Below are positions 35,180 to 46,650 of a stretch of 64,000 nt of DNA, piece after piece (position 1 is the stretch's first letter; the number at the start of each line of letters is the position of its first letter). The notes beneath the pieces were generated by a model, which saw only the letters and a program-made list of their open reading frames with translations, searched no databases and had not been told where the DNA came from. Made by a program: the position numbers and the translations under genes. This DNA is from Gonapodya prolifera JEL478. Its lineage: Eukaryota > Monoblepharomycota > Monoblepharidomycetes > Monoblepharidales > Gonapodyaceae. Location: assembly GCA_001574975.1 (NCBI GenBank), contig KQ965850.1, positions 62,001-126,000 on the forward strand, written 5' to 3'.

Positions 35180-36771
35180 ATGCCGCCACCGACATATCAC
35201 AAATCCTTACATCTCTCCGCCTCTATCGCGGCAATTCCGGCGCTCGTGTCCGCCACGTCGCTCGGGCCTTTCGCAACACGGCAACCACGTCAGCACGCAC
35301 GACAATCCTCTTCCTTAGCACACCCTCTCTCTCCCTCCTCCACATACTCCTCCCCCTCTCCCGTCCTCCTACCCTCCCGCCCTTCCGCTCCACGCTCAGC
35401 CGTCGAGACCTCTCGATGTCATTCGCCTCGTAGCTTCCAAAAACGATTTTTGGCGTCAGAGTCTCAGAAAGACGGCAACGGACTGATTGGCGCCACGGTA
35501 AATAAACTCAATCATCGATGATTTGTCTGGCAATCGCTGATGCCTTGCCCTGGTGGTTGCGGCGAACACAGCGAGCGCTCGCCACAACGGATTGGCTGGA
35601 ACGGAACTTGGGGCTTGTTGTGCCGGTTGACGCTTCGTTCCACCTACCGACATCAGGGAGATCTGCCGAAGATGAATATAAACGATGCCACATAAAGGTG
35701 CGCTGGAAATAGTGTTTTGGGTACATGTTGTCACGTCGCTCAACCATTGCACGCCAGAACGCACGGTTTTTCGATATCGAGAAGATTCGCGACACTCAGA
35801 GTCCGTACCCTCATATGCTTCCATCGGCGGATGAATTTGCAAAGTACATGGGTTCGTAAATGCCCGACACAAACGTGTTGATACCGAGTCACACGGCGCC
35901 TCCTTCCACAGCGGAGCTCGGAGTTTCGGACGAAGACCACGTTGTAGTGTACGATTCTGTGGGAATGTTTTCATCCCCACGAGTGTGGTGGATGCTAAAG
36001 GTGGGTTCAAGTCAGAAAATTGCGAAATCTTACACAACCATGTGAGCGCCGTTGCCTTCCGTTTCAGGTTTTCGGGCACGATAAAGTATCTGTGCTGGAT
36101 GGAGGATTACCGAAATGGGTGAACGAGGGACGCCCCGTCATGGACAAAGAGGTCAAAATTTCGGTGAGTTTTGGGTTGCGGACTCGACTGGATGATAAAA
36201 AAGGCCAGAAACCTGACAACGGAAACCGTTTCAGCCCAAGTTCTACAAAGCGCACAAACCCAACACCAGGCTCTTCGTCAACTACAACGCCGTCGTTTCG
36301 CACCTCTCTAATCTCGAGAATACTACCCAAATCATTGACGCCCGTCCCCCCGCCCGATTCAATGGACAAGCACTGGAGCCTCGAATCGGCTTGCCGAGCG
36401 GCCACATGCCCGGCTCGATCAATGTGCCCGGTAGCGACCTTCTTGATCCCGCGACCAACACGTTACTTCCTAAAGAGAAGCTTGCCGAGTTGTTCAAAGC
36501 CAAAGGAGTGGATTTAGAGAAACCTATCGTAACAACATGTGGTATGTGTCAATTTGTGTTTCGTCCGCTGCCACATCCCTCAACATACATGCTTCTTCAA
36601 CGTTTAGGTTCTGGCGTCACGGCGTGTGCTCTCCTCTTCGCCCTCGATCGCATTGGAGCGAAAAATGTTAGCGTTTACGACGGTTCGTGGTCGGAATTCG
36701 CCGCTCGGGCGGACCAGGACGGCATCAAAATTTTTCAGCGGGGACCCGTGCGATCGTCCGCTGACCAATAG
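35180..36771 (+). CDS. Two-rhodanese-domain sulfurtransferase, probably mitochondrial
   Basis: Seven exons, 35180-35497, 35572-35697, 35758-35851, 35912-36000, 36068-36163, 36235-36541 and 36608-36771, give 397 residues. Domain 1 has TTDWLERNLG, NARFFDIEKI, HVVVYDS and FGHDKVSVLDGGLPKW. Domain 2 has IIDARPPARF, GHMPGSINVP and the active loop TTCGSGVTA, which is split by an intron; CG(S/T)GVTA is typical of 3-mercaptopyruvate sulfurtransferase rather than thiosulfate-type CRKGVTA. The first 106 residues are Ser/Pro/Arg-rich with few acids and end before the rhodanese fold, consistent with an organelle presequence; an internal ATG at 35518 would give a version without it. It is followed 143 bases on by a paralogue. 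Confidence 0.9.
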
Positions 36772-36914
36772 AAATACATGATTTTGTACCTTGCAATGGT
36801 GAATATTGTATCCGCGAATAGGCCGGAGAAAAGAGGGCGTCAAGTTATTGGCGTCATAATTCTTGAGAGTCGGAACCGTACAAGAGCCATTACTCTTGCC
36901 ATCACTCGACCAAC

Positions 36915-38232
36915 ATGTCTCCTACTGTGAGCTTCGAATGCGCGCGCTTAGATGAAGTGGAGCTGATCGCGATCGCTTGATAGCCCGACCTTGTCACGGT
37001 GGAATGGCTCGCGGAACACCAAAGTGAAGTGATCATTCTCGATGGAACGTACCATTCATTGCTGCGGGACGCAGAAGCGGAATATAAGGAGAAACACATC
37101 AAGGTAGAGAACGATCGAAAGCTATCTCGTCGAATTGTACTGTTGGAGCGATCCCGATGACTGTGATTACAGAACGCTCGGTTTTTCAACATTGATGAAG
37201 TAAAAGACCGCTCCAACCCGTATCCCCACATGGTCCCTTCAGTCAAGGAGTTCGAGGCTGACGTTTGTGTGTAACAGTGTCAATAATGAAGTTTCGCAAA
37301 TCACAGAAGTGAAGTCCTCAACACCAAACCACAGCTGCTCTCGGAATCTCGAACGACGACCACATCGTCGTCTATGACACCTACGGTATTCTCACCTCCG
37401 CGAGGGTATGGTGGCTGTTCAAAATTTTCGGTCACGACAAAGTGTCTGTGCTGGACGGTGGATTGTTGCGGTGGATTGAACAGGGCCATCCAGTCACGGC
37501 GGAGGAGTCTGTCTTCAAGGTAAGCGCTGGCTTTGGAACCTTTTCTCGGTGCTAAGCTGACTCAACTGGTCTGAATGGAATCACAGCCCACTGCTTTCAA
37601 AGCGACGACGCCAGTTTCCGGTCGTGTGATCAAGGTGAGAAGTCCGTGTATCGTCCAAAAAAGACCCCATAACCAACTTTCGAGGACGAAAGTATTCCAC
37701 TGTGCTGCAATACCTCTCCAACCCCTCCGCCGCGCCACAACTCGTCGACGCTCGCCCCAGTACCCGATTCCAGGGAGAATCGCTCGAACCCCGCGTTGGA
37801 ATTCCCAGCGGACACATTCCGGGCTCTCTCAACACTCCGTTGATATCTGTTGTGGATCAGACAACTGGTACCTTGCTGCCAGCCCAACAGCTGAAGGAGG
37901 CGTTCGAGACGGGAGGAGTTGACCTTCAGAAGCCCATTGTTGCGACATGTGGTGAGTACACATTTTATTCAATATGTAGGGTCTGTATAATCTTAACGTG
38001 ATTTCCAAAGGGTCTGGCGTGACGGCTTGTGGTCTGGTGTTGGCGCTCGATGTTCTAGGTGTGAAAAACGTCCCAGTTTACGATGGTTTGTTGGACTTTG
38101 TTTTTCTTAGACAACGCTTTCTGAAGCGACGACATTGTTCCAGGTTCGTTCACAGAGTATGTACAACGCGCCGAGAGTGATGGTCAAAAGATATCAAAGA
38201 AAGGACCAGTACGTCAATCTGTACACGAGTAG
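36915..38232 (+). CDS. Second sulfurtransferase, tandem paralogue without presequence
   Basis: Eight exons, 36915-36926, 36984-37103, 37173-37266, 37335-37519, 37587-37634, 37693-37951, 38011-38085 and 38144-38232, give 293 residues. The first exon is only 12 nt (MSPT). The same landmarks as the upstream gene appear: VTVEWLAEH, NARFFNIDEV, FGHDKVSVLDGGLLRW, LVDARPSTRF, GHIPGSLNTP and ATCGSGVTA. Most intron positions and phases coincide with the upstream copy, including the one just after the active-site Cys codon, which marks a tandem duplication. The lack of a presequence suggests the cytosol. Confidence 0.9.
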
Positions 38233-38671
38233 AGAAAAATAAACTGCACTCAGAGCAGAGATGAGAGGGGAGAAGGGGGAAATAAATTGGGACCGCTGAG
38301 CTGAGAAATTTCATATCGGTTTGCGATATTTATCCGACGTGAAACCTTGTACCCCTTCGATCACCATCGAAGTCTATCTTTATCGACGAAGCGCCCACAG
38401 CATCCGCGCCGCCTTCTGCAGTGACGCGTCTTTCGACCACCCGTGCCTCGCTACAACGCAAACAGTTCCCATCAAGAGGGTTTTGCGCAACAAGGGAGAC
38501 AACGAAGAAGCACATTAATCACGCAGAAATTGCATATCACGCCTGCGCGATATTGCTATACAAGAGGAAAGAGAGTCGCATCTGGTTTCGCACTGTCACT
38601 GTTGCGTCACTTCTCGGCGAATTCTAAGACTTGGCTTATTGAGCAACCGAGGGTCCGACCGATTCTTTCTC
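38233..38671. other. Intergenic region
   Basis: These 439 bases carry the presumed NHA1 promoter. Nothing else is recognised. Confidence 0.45.
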
Positions 38672-41531
38672 ATGGCAATCCATCCATCATTGGAGCAGAA
38701 CGGAGTCCCGGCATCTCTTTTGATCGTTGGAGGATTCACGGTTCTCTTTTCGTTCGTCTCCTTGATCGTGAAGGAGCGACTGTTCATAAGCCAGCCGCTG
38801 CTTGCAACATTGGTCGGCGTACTTTTCGGTCCCGTCGCCTTGAACTTCTGGGACCCGTTTGCTTGGGAGCAAGGAGCATGGCTGTCCGTCACGCGTCAAT
38901 TCGGGGCGTGCATTATTGCAATTCAGTGAGTAAATTCGCGATTTCAACAGTTCTTCTGGCCTGAACGAAACATTTCGTCTTTATTTCATTTAAGAATATT
39001 TGCAAGTTGCTTGCCTTTTACTAAAATCTGGTGGATGGAAAATTGGCAGTCCTTGGCGGTGAGTGAACCAGAACAAGTTGCCTGACGTGCCATCACGCTA
39101 ACTTGCTCAACGACAACCAAATCAAGGTGATGCTACTTCCAGTCTCGGCATATATGTGGATGGCAACCAGTCTCCTTGTGTGGGCGATTGTCAGATGCAG
39201 TTTTGTTAATGCCCTGATAATTGGTGCAGTTTTAACCCCGACTGAGTACGTTTTCAAAAATGTGGAGGCTTAAGCCCACCAGGTGATTGTTGACCAAGAG
39301 CTGCTTCAGTCCAGTCTTAGCAAACAGCATCGTGAAGGGTCGATTTGCGGACATGCACGTGTCAAGGGCAGTGCAGGAGCTTCTCTCCGTCGAGAGGTGA
39401 GCGAGACGTTCCAAAGTGCTCTCGCAGGCTAGATATCCTCACTGTGTTCGAATTTCAAAAAGTGGTGGCAACGACGCAGTGGCGATCCCATATTTTTCCC
39501 TCGCACTCTTTCTCGTGGAGTTCTACGTCCCCACAGTTTCTTCCTCCACGAAGGAGGTCTTCTCAAAAATGGCGGAATCTCTAATGTTCCCTCAGGAATA
39601 TTTTGACTTACACGACTACAAATTAAAATCCCTGGGAGACGTTTTTCTCAAATGGTTTCTCGAAGGCGTTCTCTACGAGGTCGTGCTGGCCGTCGTCCTC
39701 GGATTTGTCTTGGGTTATGGCGCCAGATGGCTCTTGGAGGAAAGCGAAGAGCGAGGATGGATCGACAACGAAAGCATCCTCGCGTTCTCAATTGCGCTAT
39801 CCCTGTTTGTTCTCGGAGTAGCGGACATACTTGGACTAGCGTCGTTTTTCGCCGTTTGGGTGGCGGGAATCTGCTTCGCATGGGACGGCTGGTTCGCCGA
39901 ACAGACCAAGAACTCCCATTTGCAGGAAGTTATCGACAATTTGCTATCCACAGCCTTTTTTATTTATTTTGGTATGTTTTGTTTCACGTTCATTTCCTGG
40001 ACTGCCACTGAAATTAACCTCGGCTCGTCGGTTCAATCAGGCACAACTGTACCCTTCTCCTCATTCAACTCAGAAAGTGTTCCTATCTGGCACTTGGTCC
40101 TCCTTTCCCTTGGGCTTCTGTTTCTCCGACGACTACCAGCTGTGTCAGTTGCCTATCCCCTTCTGAGAAAGCTGAACAATCATCATGAAGCGTACTTCGT
40201 AGGATGGTTCGGCCCGATTGGTGTTGGCGCCCTTTGGTACGCAGCGTACGCTGTGGATAAGGGCGCTGTTGACCCTGTCATTGTTCCTGTAACTTGGTGG
40301 ATGGTTCTCACCTCGCTAGTTGTTCATGGCGCAAGGTATGTGTGAACGGTGGCGCCAGTTATCGACCAACATTTCTCAACTCTTGTGATCGACCATCTCG
40401 AACCTCGGTATGCATTGCCCGCAGTGTGCCGTTCGTTCATCTGGTGAGTATACCCAAGTTAAAATTTGAGCGCCCGTTTCAACTTATCTTTGTAAACCTT
40501 TCGCCTGAATCACGTAGTCCATTCTTGCAGTCAGCAGATCCCGAGATCCTTCGTTTGCAGTCCCACGAGGGCCAGCCGGATGGACGGGTGGTCGACTGAG
40601 CATTAGCGCTCCAATCTTGACCACCCGCCCTCCTTCGTTGAGGCCGCCAAGCAACTACTCTTCAGGCGACGGAACTCGGGCGGTGCGGACTGACGAAAGC
40701 GGAGGTGATGGCTCCGAGATGTCAAAGAGTTTCAATGGGGGACATCGGAAATCAGTGGACGCAAATACCACCCTGCCTCGATTGTCCGTGGCGGAGGAGG
40801 AGGATGGGGAAGGTCTTTCCGACATGCTTGGGCACGGTATACCTTTCCCTGGAAGGGCTGATACGACAGGATCACTACCACTATCACCACTTGGACTGCA
40901 TCGGACATGGACAGCTGAAGCGCAAAGCGTCCGAATAGATGCAGATCCATCCGCCGCGGATCAATATCCCCTCCAAGGCGGCATCTTCAGACCGTACCCC
41001 GCAGGTCGCAGCATCCGGTTTGTGGACATGGAGGACGACGTATTGGACAAGGAGTTGCATGGCCCAGGTTTGCAGTTGGTGGTCAGTGGTGAGGATGCCG
41101 CAGATGGCGACACTGAAGCCGAAGTATCAAGGGCTCGTGACCGTTGGGTGAGGGCGGTCGGTAGAACGCCTGATCTAAGCGCTAGCGCAACACGAGGTCG
41201 TGCTCGTAGCGCAGATAGATCTGGTTCTACCACTGGATGGAGGGTGCTCCCGAACTTACGGACGTTATTCCGATCGCGGACATTAGAGGCTGGTCAGGGC
41301 GATAGACACAGCCAAAATTTGGAGCAATTGGACAGTGTCGTCGTGCCTGTGGACGAACGAGGGGACCTCGCTGATCAACTTGGAGAATCTGCGGGAAGCA
41401 CTCAGCCACCTATGGAGAGCGCGGACACTGTTGTTGCAGAAGTCGCGGACACCTCAGAGATGCTTGAGCCGAGCTCTCCCAGTGCACCAAACCCCCCTTC
41501 AGAATCTCAGAGTTCTGCTCGACATATATAA
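38672..41531 (+). CDS. NHA1: Nha1-type plasma-membrane Na+(K+)/H+ antiporter
   Basis: Eight exons, 38672-38925, 38995-39058, 39127-39245, 39310-39396, 39463-39971, 40041-40335, 40425-40443 and 40518-41531, give 786 residues. The CPA1 transport core includes TPTDPVLANSIVKGRF, the fungal SGGNDAVAIPY block (usually SGxNDG), a run of hydrophobic helices and HGASVPFVHL, which is built from a 19-nt micro-exon. The last 330 residues are a hydrophilic Ser/Asp/Glu-rich tail, as in fungal Nha1 proteins. It exports Na+ and K+ in exchange for protons. The start at 38672 lies just ahead of the first helix (ASLLIVGGFTVLFSFVSLI). Confidence 0.93.
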
Positions 41532-41596
41532 AAACCAAATGATACGTAGACATAGAATGTATGTAACTATCGCAAAAAACCATCCTCCATCTTGGT

Positions 41597-44567
41597 TCAG
41601 ACTTTCCCCTGACTCTGACTGTATGCTCTCGTTCTGAGACCTGCAGAAGCACCATTCGACGCTGCCAAATCCGTCCAACTTGGACGACGATCAATTTCTT
41701 CCTTCCAGGGGCCACTGTCCGTACTTCCTGTAGTCCGTGTTCGTGTCCTTCCTGGAAAAACAGACAACTTCTCTGTTGAAGATCCAGAAACCGAAGATGG
41801 CGCTGTTGCCGCTTTTAGCTTCTCGGACACTGGAGTGACGGAAGGCAGTCGTGAGATTGGTATCTTGGGTGGCGCGGCAGGTGACACCACTACGTTGCTA
41901 TCGTGACAGCCTTCTGGGAGAGCAAACGGCTGTTCCTCCAGTACGTCTGGTGCAACGGCGTCAACTCCTTCACCTCCCAATTCTTCAATATCTCCACAAA
42001 CGTCCAGAAGATTCACTCCCGAGTCTTCACCCTCTACTTTATCAACTATTTCCAGCACCCCCGGAATATCTTTCAGCTTGATAACCGCGTTGGTCATCAC
42101 ACGCTCCTTTATATTTGATGAACGAGGCGCTCGCGAGGTTTCCATGTCCATCTCTTTACGAGTAAATGAGGGTCGCCGAGCAGAGGCAACAGATTCCGCG
42201 TCCCCAGTCAACGAAGAGATCATCTTTTCAACAACAGAGAGCCGTCGTCCAGTTTGGTTCGACTGTCTCTGAGGGCCCTGCTCAGATTTCAGAGACGACA
42301 GAACTTTATCCACAAAGGAGGGTCTCCGGGCTGGAGGTAAGGGCGACGCTTCCTCCATTGGAGGATTGTCCGCTCCAGTAGTCATTGCCACAAGCTTGTT
42401 GGAACTATTTCCGCTCGTTGCATTGGCATCAACATCCTTCGGGTTGACCTGGAACGCGAAGAGTTAAAGTGGAGGACAACGACTGCAGGAACACCCCCTA
42501 CCTGGATGGGACGTTCGCCCGTCTCACGGGTATCAGAGGAGCCATCTTCCTTTTGCAAAGAGGTTTCCTGTGCAGCGTCTGAGCCCGATGGAGGGGTGGA
42601 TTTGGACTCAAAGTGGGGGAGAGCGATGTCGCTTGGAGGGACTACCCCCTGGAAAGTTCATTCACTTATCACGTTCTGAAGAGTGGCGGAATTTCGTGAC
42701 AAGTGTCGTACCTCTTTGAACCCTTTCCAGCTTTTCACAGCCTCCGCGAATTCTTTTTCGTGAGCTCTCGCAAGTTCAGGATCCTCTTCTTTCTCCAACT
42801 TTTCAAGCTCCGCATTCATGGCCTTCAGCCACGTCATATAAGCTGCAGGACAGTGCTTCGAGATCCAGGCGTGATCAAGAGCCTGAAAAAAAATTGGTTA
42901 TGACTAGGCTTGATTTGTGCTGGTGAGCGTAGCCTCACCTGTTTCGCTGTCAACCGCTTCTCTGGTTCGTACGCCATAAGTGCTCGAATAAAGTCCTTCG
43001 CGAGATCAGATATGTTATCCCAGGCAGGTGATGGGAAGTCGAAATTGCCCTTCTTGATACGCTCGTCGATGTCGAGTGGTGAGGCGTTGTAGAACGGATT
43101 GAAACCGCACAACAAAGTATACACTAAGTCTGGATTGAGTGGGCCAAGCTCATTTCCATAAGCCTGTGTTAGCTCACCAATCTCTCCGGTATTCCACATA
43201 TCAAACGGTGGTCCTAGATACGGTGTCTTCTTCACCACTGTATTCCAATGGAGTCAGAAATTATCAGAATGTGGGTCAGATACATCTGAAACATACCTTC
43301 AGGAGGCTGATAATACTGCGTCCCCACGCGGTAGGTTGTGAGAAGCTGACTTTCACTGTCGACGACCTTAGAGATGCCCTTCATTATTCATCCAAAGAGT
43401 TAGATTTTCAAAGTGAAGGACAACGATTCGGGTGGGGCACCAACAAAGTCCACGATTACAAGAGGGCTGTTGAATGAGTCTTCCTTGAACAGTAGATTTG
43501 CCGTCTTCCGTAAGAATGGTGGAGAATTTCGATTTCGACACAGGTTACCAACGAAAGTAGGACCCGTTATTGAAGGCTCCCACCAACCTTCAAATCCCTG
43601 TGGACAATATGATGGTCGTGGCTGAGATTTGAAGTCACGATATGTCAACCAACAAACATGTGAGAATAACAGTACAACGGAACCCACAGAAACGCGAGAG
43701 CATTGATTATCGTCGCCGAGACGACTGATTTCACGAGCAAATGATGTCACCCTGGTGCCACAAGTTGAACAGCTGTGACGTCTCACCTGCCGCGTCCCGT
43801 TCACGATACCACCCTTTTTGAACGATCCTCTGAAGCAGCTCACCGCCTTGCGCTCTACGATGCACTATGGATGTTGGAAACGTTTGTGTTCATCTACCGG
43901 GCTAAAGACTCACAACTCGAAAATGAGGTGCCAGTGATTCTTCGATTCGAACCAATCAACCAACTAATGATTCAAAATACGCAAATGTGAGTTCTTCTTT
44001 CGAAGGCTGAAGAGAATCGCTGCTCATTCACCCACTGCAATAAGATGAGGATGATACAGGTTGCTCAGGATTTGAATCTCGCGTGGTGGTGTGTTGCGGG
44101 CTTCCCCTTTACCTCGCTTGTACACTTCCTTGAGGGCATATTGTTTCTTTGTTGGGAGATGAATGGCAAGGTACACCGATCCCTCTGCACCGGACCCTAG
44201 AAATTGAAGGTCCAACATAATGATGAGAGATTCCAGGAGCTTCTCTCGCGGCCGTTGCTCACCAAGCGTATGCATTTTAGCACTGGGGTCGTTCGGATCG
44301 GTCGGGTTGGAAACAGGAAATGTGAGTTTTCTCGCCTCGCTCCTGTACCGTTGTATCACACTGGGAGGTGCGATCGGTTGCTCACTACTCTTTCGCCTTC
44401 TCCGCGTTCTGGAACTGATGCTTCGGCTTCTGCGCTGCGGGTTTGGAAGAAGCGGAAAACGCTCTTCTCAATGCTCCACCAAATTGGGCGACTTCTCCAG
44501 AGGGGTTCGGGCTCGCGGCATCTTCCTTGTCGACCTTTTTCTTCTTGAAGATGTCGAGGAGTCCCAT
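41597..44567 (-). CDS. CAMK-like Ser/Thr protein kinase with long phospho-rich tail
   Basis: Fourteen exons join in phase to 702 residues: 44386-44567, 44263-44282, 44036-44196, 43914-43963, 43787-43854, 43688-43724, 43588-43621, 43445-43504, 43297-43378, 43178-43237, 42939-43123, 42712-42882, 42502-42648, 41597-42448. Kinase motifs are intact: LGSGAEGSVYLA, YALKEV (Lys), ESKNHWHLIFELAQGGEL, HDHHIVHRDLKTANLLF, VIVDF-GISK (DFG), GTQYYQPPE, CGFNPFYNA and LMAYEPEKRLTAKQALDHAW. A basic N-terminus (LLDIFKKKKVDKED) and an acidic helix after the kinase precede a tail with repeated RRPSF/RRLSV-like Ser sites, good targets for basophilic kinases. Exons as short as 20, 34 and 37 nt are needed. Upstream pathway unknown. 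It is convergent with NHA1, 65 bases apart. Confidence 0.9.
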
Positions 44568-44695
44568 CAGGAGCGATCACTGACGGGTGGCTGAAGAAGA
44601 AAGGTCGCCAAGTACGCCGGAACCAATTTTGTCGTCCCGAATGAATCATTCATACAGTCCGCAAAAACTAAGTTTGACGACGTAATCTAGTAAAA

Positions 44696-46650
44696 CTAGA
44701 AGCGTACAAGTCTACTGCACACGCAATTTATCAGAGTCCCGATCGAAAAAAAACCCGTCTTAATCATCCATGGCCGCGCACCATTATTGGCGTTTTGGTG
44801 CAGGTAAACGAGGCGAATATTCAGAGCACCGATGCGGTCACGATTCCAAATAATCCCGCAATGTCGACACTCAAGACGCTTCCAAGGTTTTACAGTCGGG
44901 GTCCAGTCTGGCCCAGGTGCACGAGTATTGGGTATCGTGCGGGGCTTCAGCTTGGCCAAGGGTGGGGCTCATGGTGGAGGGCGTCGAGGATATAGCAAGA
45001 ACATCCAGAACTCGTATAAGCTTCATATATTTGGCGTAGAAGCTTAATGGAGCCCTGGGGCCTCTTCTGGATCCTCTTCGCAGGACATAACCTCCCGGGG
45101 ATAAATCGAAACCTGTTTACGTTTGCGCTCCCCAAGGCAATATGGATGTCGTTCTTCGCAAGGGATTTCTGATGATGGGCAGGTCCCAGAGTCGCGATGT
45201 ATCTGAAGCAAGAGGGGTTAGAGATTGTTTAGAAAAGGCGAAAACAAGTAAACACACTGTGCTGCCCTATCAACCTCCATCTGCTTCCCACTCCAAGTGC
45301 GCCAACGCCACCGCGCGTGAACATCCTCTGTTCAATCTGTGTAATAGTCGATGAGTGCGTCGTGCCACCGGAGAAACCACACCAAGTAACTAGAAAAGCA
45401 TTGATCGTGAATTACTCATCATCCTTGGCAAATTCAACATCAAAAGAACTGTACCTGTCAAAATCCCCATCATTCACAGTTTTCAATGTTGGCTCGGAAC
45501 TCTCAGCTACTTGAAGTGCCCGGGTTTGCGACTGAGCTTCTCGGCTGCTAGGCAAAGTCTTGTTCACTCCAGGGCGTTCATAGTACTCAGAAAAGTGGTA
45601 GGTGAAGTCAACCTCCGGTCTCCGTTGATCATGTGATGCCACACCACGGATATGTGGAGCTCGCTCTTCCCAGGATCAACACCCAAAACAATGTCAGTGG
45701 GGGGTATCGGAACTGGGACGAAGAACTTTCCAACAAAGTTGAGCTTCAGTGCAATGTTGAGACAAGTTGGGGGTATTCCAAACATCGTCCAAACTGTACC
45801 AGAGAACTGGTACACACAATGGCCAGAACTCTCCCAAATGTTCCCGACTAAGCAGTTTATTCAAAGGTGGCATCCGTAGCAACAACTCGTCAAAGAGATG
45901 CTGAAGGAGGTGTGTTGGATCATCTCCATCGTCTTTTTGTTGCCATCAACCCCATGTTCCACCCCAGCACGGGCGTCTTCGTCGGCCATGTCCTCAGCGC
46001 CCCCGAAGCGACGGATGAATTCCGCACACAACCAGTACCTCCGGTGCTGGGAGAGATCGGGGTAATGCATCCATACCTTCCACTTGAGATACTGCATAAT
46101 GGAAGCTGGGACGTGGCAGATAGTGTCCTCCTTCCAGTTTTGCTCCATGTTTGTCAGGTACTTGTTTTCTGCGTTCCCTGAAACGCAGACAAGATCAACA
46201 TGCCGCACACCATCATCCACCATCTGCTGCCAGAAATTCTCTGCCGCGTCAAAGATTGGTCCCACCGCAGACTCCTGCCTTTTCGTTTTCATCATGCGGA
46301 ACGTTTTGTTCAGCACGTCATGGGGCATGATGTTTTGCCCGATATCCCCACGGCACTGCGATAGTGCCATGTGCAGTACGATGCTGTGCAATTGAGCGAG
46401 GATGGTAAACTGCTTTGAGACGTCGTGGATCACTGGGATAAGGCAATCATCCTTAATGATGGCATTGATGCCCATTTTGCGGTGGTGGTCCACCTCGCCA
46501 CATCAGCTTTTGCAAGCCCAGTCTCTTGCGACAATGGTAAGTCGAGAAAGGTTTCACGAAGGGTGGAGTGAAGTTGAGCGGCGGTGCGGAGCTTTTTTCC
46601 TGGTGGGGTGCCGTCAGGTGCTGTTGAGTAGTTCCAAGCCAAAGTAAGTA
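44696..46650 (-). CDS. Fanzor (eukaryotic TnpB-like RuvC nuclease), exon structure unresolved, possibly decaying
   Basis: Minus-strand frames carry the RuvC/TnpB signature in the right order: RuvC-I VLGVDPGKSEL (Asp, 45,664-45,683), then FSEYYERPGV as in Fanzors, RuvC-II NDIHIALGSANVNR and IYEAYTSSGCS (Glu, about 45,007-45,027), then a zinc ribbon and RuvC-III, LECRHCGIIWNRDRIGALNI (Cys pair and Asp, 44,838-44,869). Stop at 44696. An upstream open segment (45,861-46,493) would be the N-terminal and wedge part; APDGTPPGKKLRTAA near 46,600 may belong to the start. Moving between segments needs splices of about 30 nt or frame changes near 44,960 and 45,620, so this copy may be damaged. Fanzors are RNA-guided DNA nucleases carried by mobile elements; none of the element's ends are identified. 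Confidence 0.72.

Noticed and set aside
43945-43960. Another tRNA T-loop-like string
   Set aside because: It encodes WFES of the kinase exon 43914-43963 and lacks tRNA arms.
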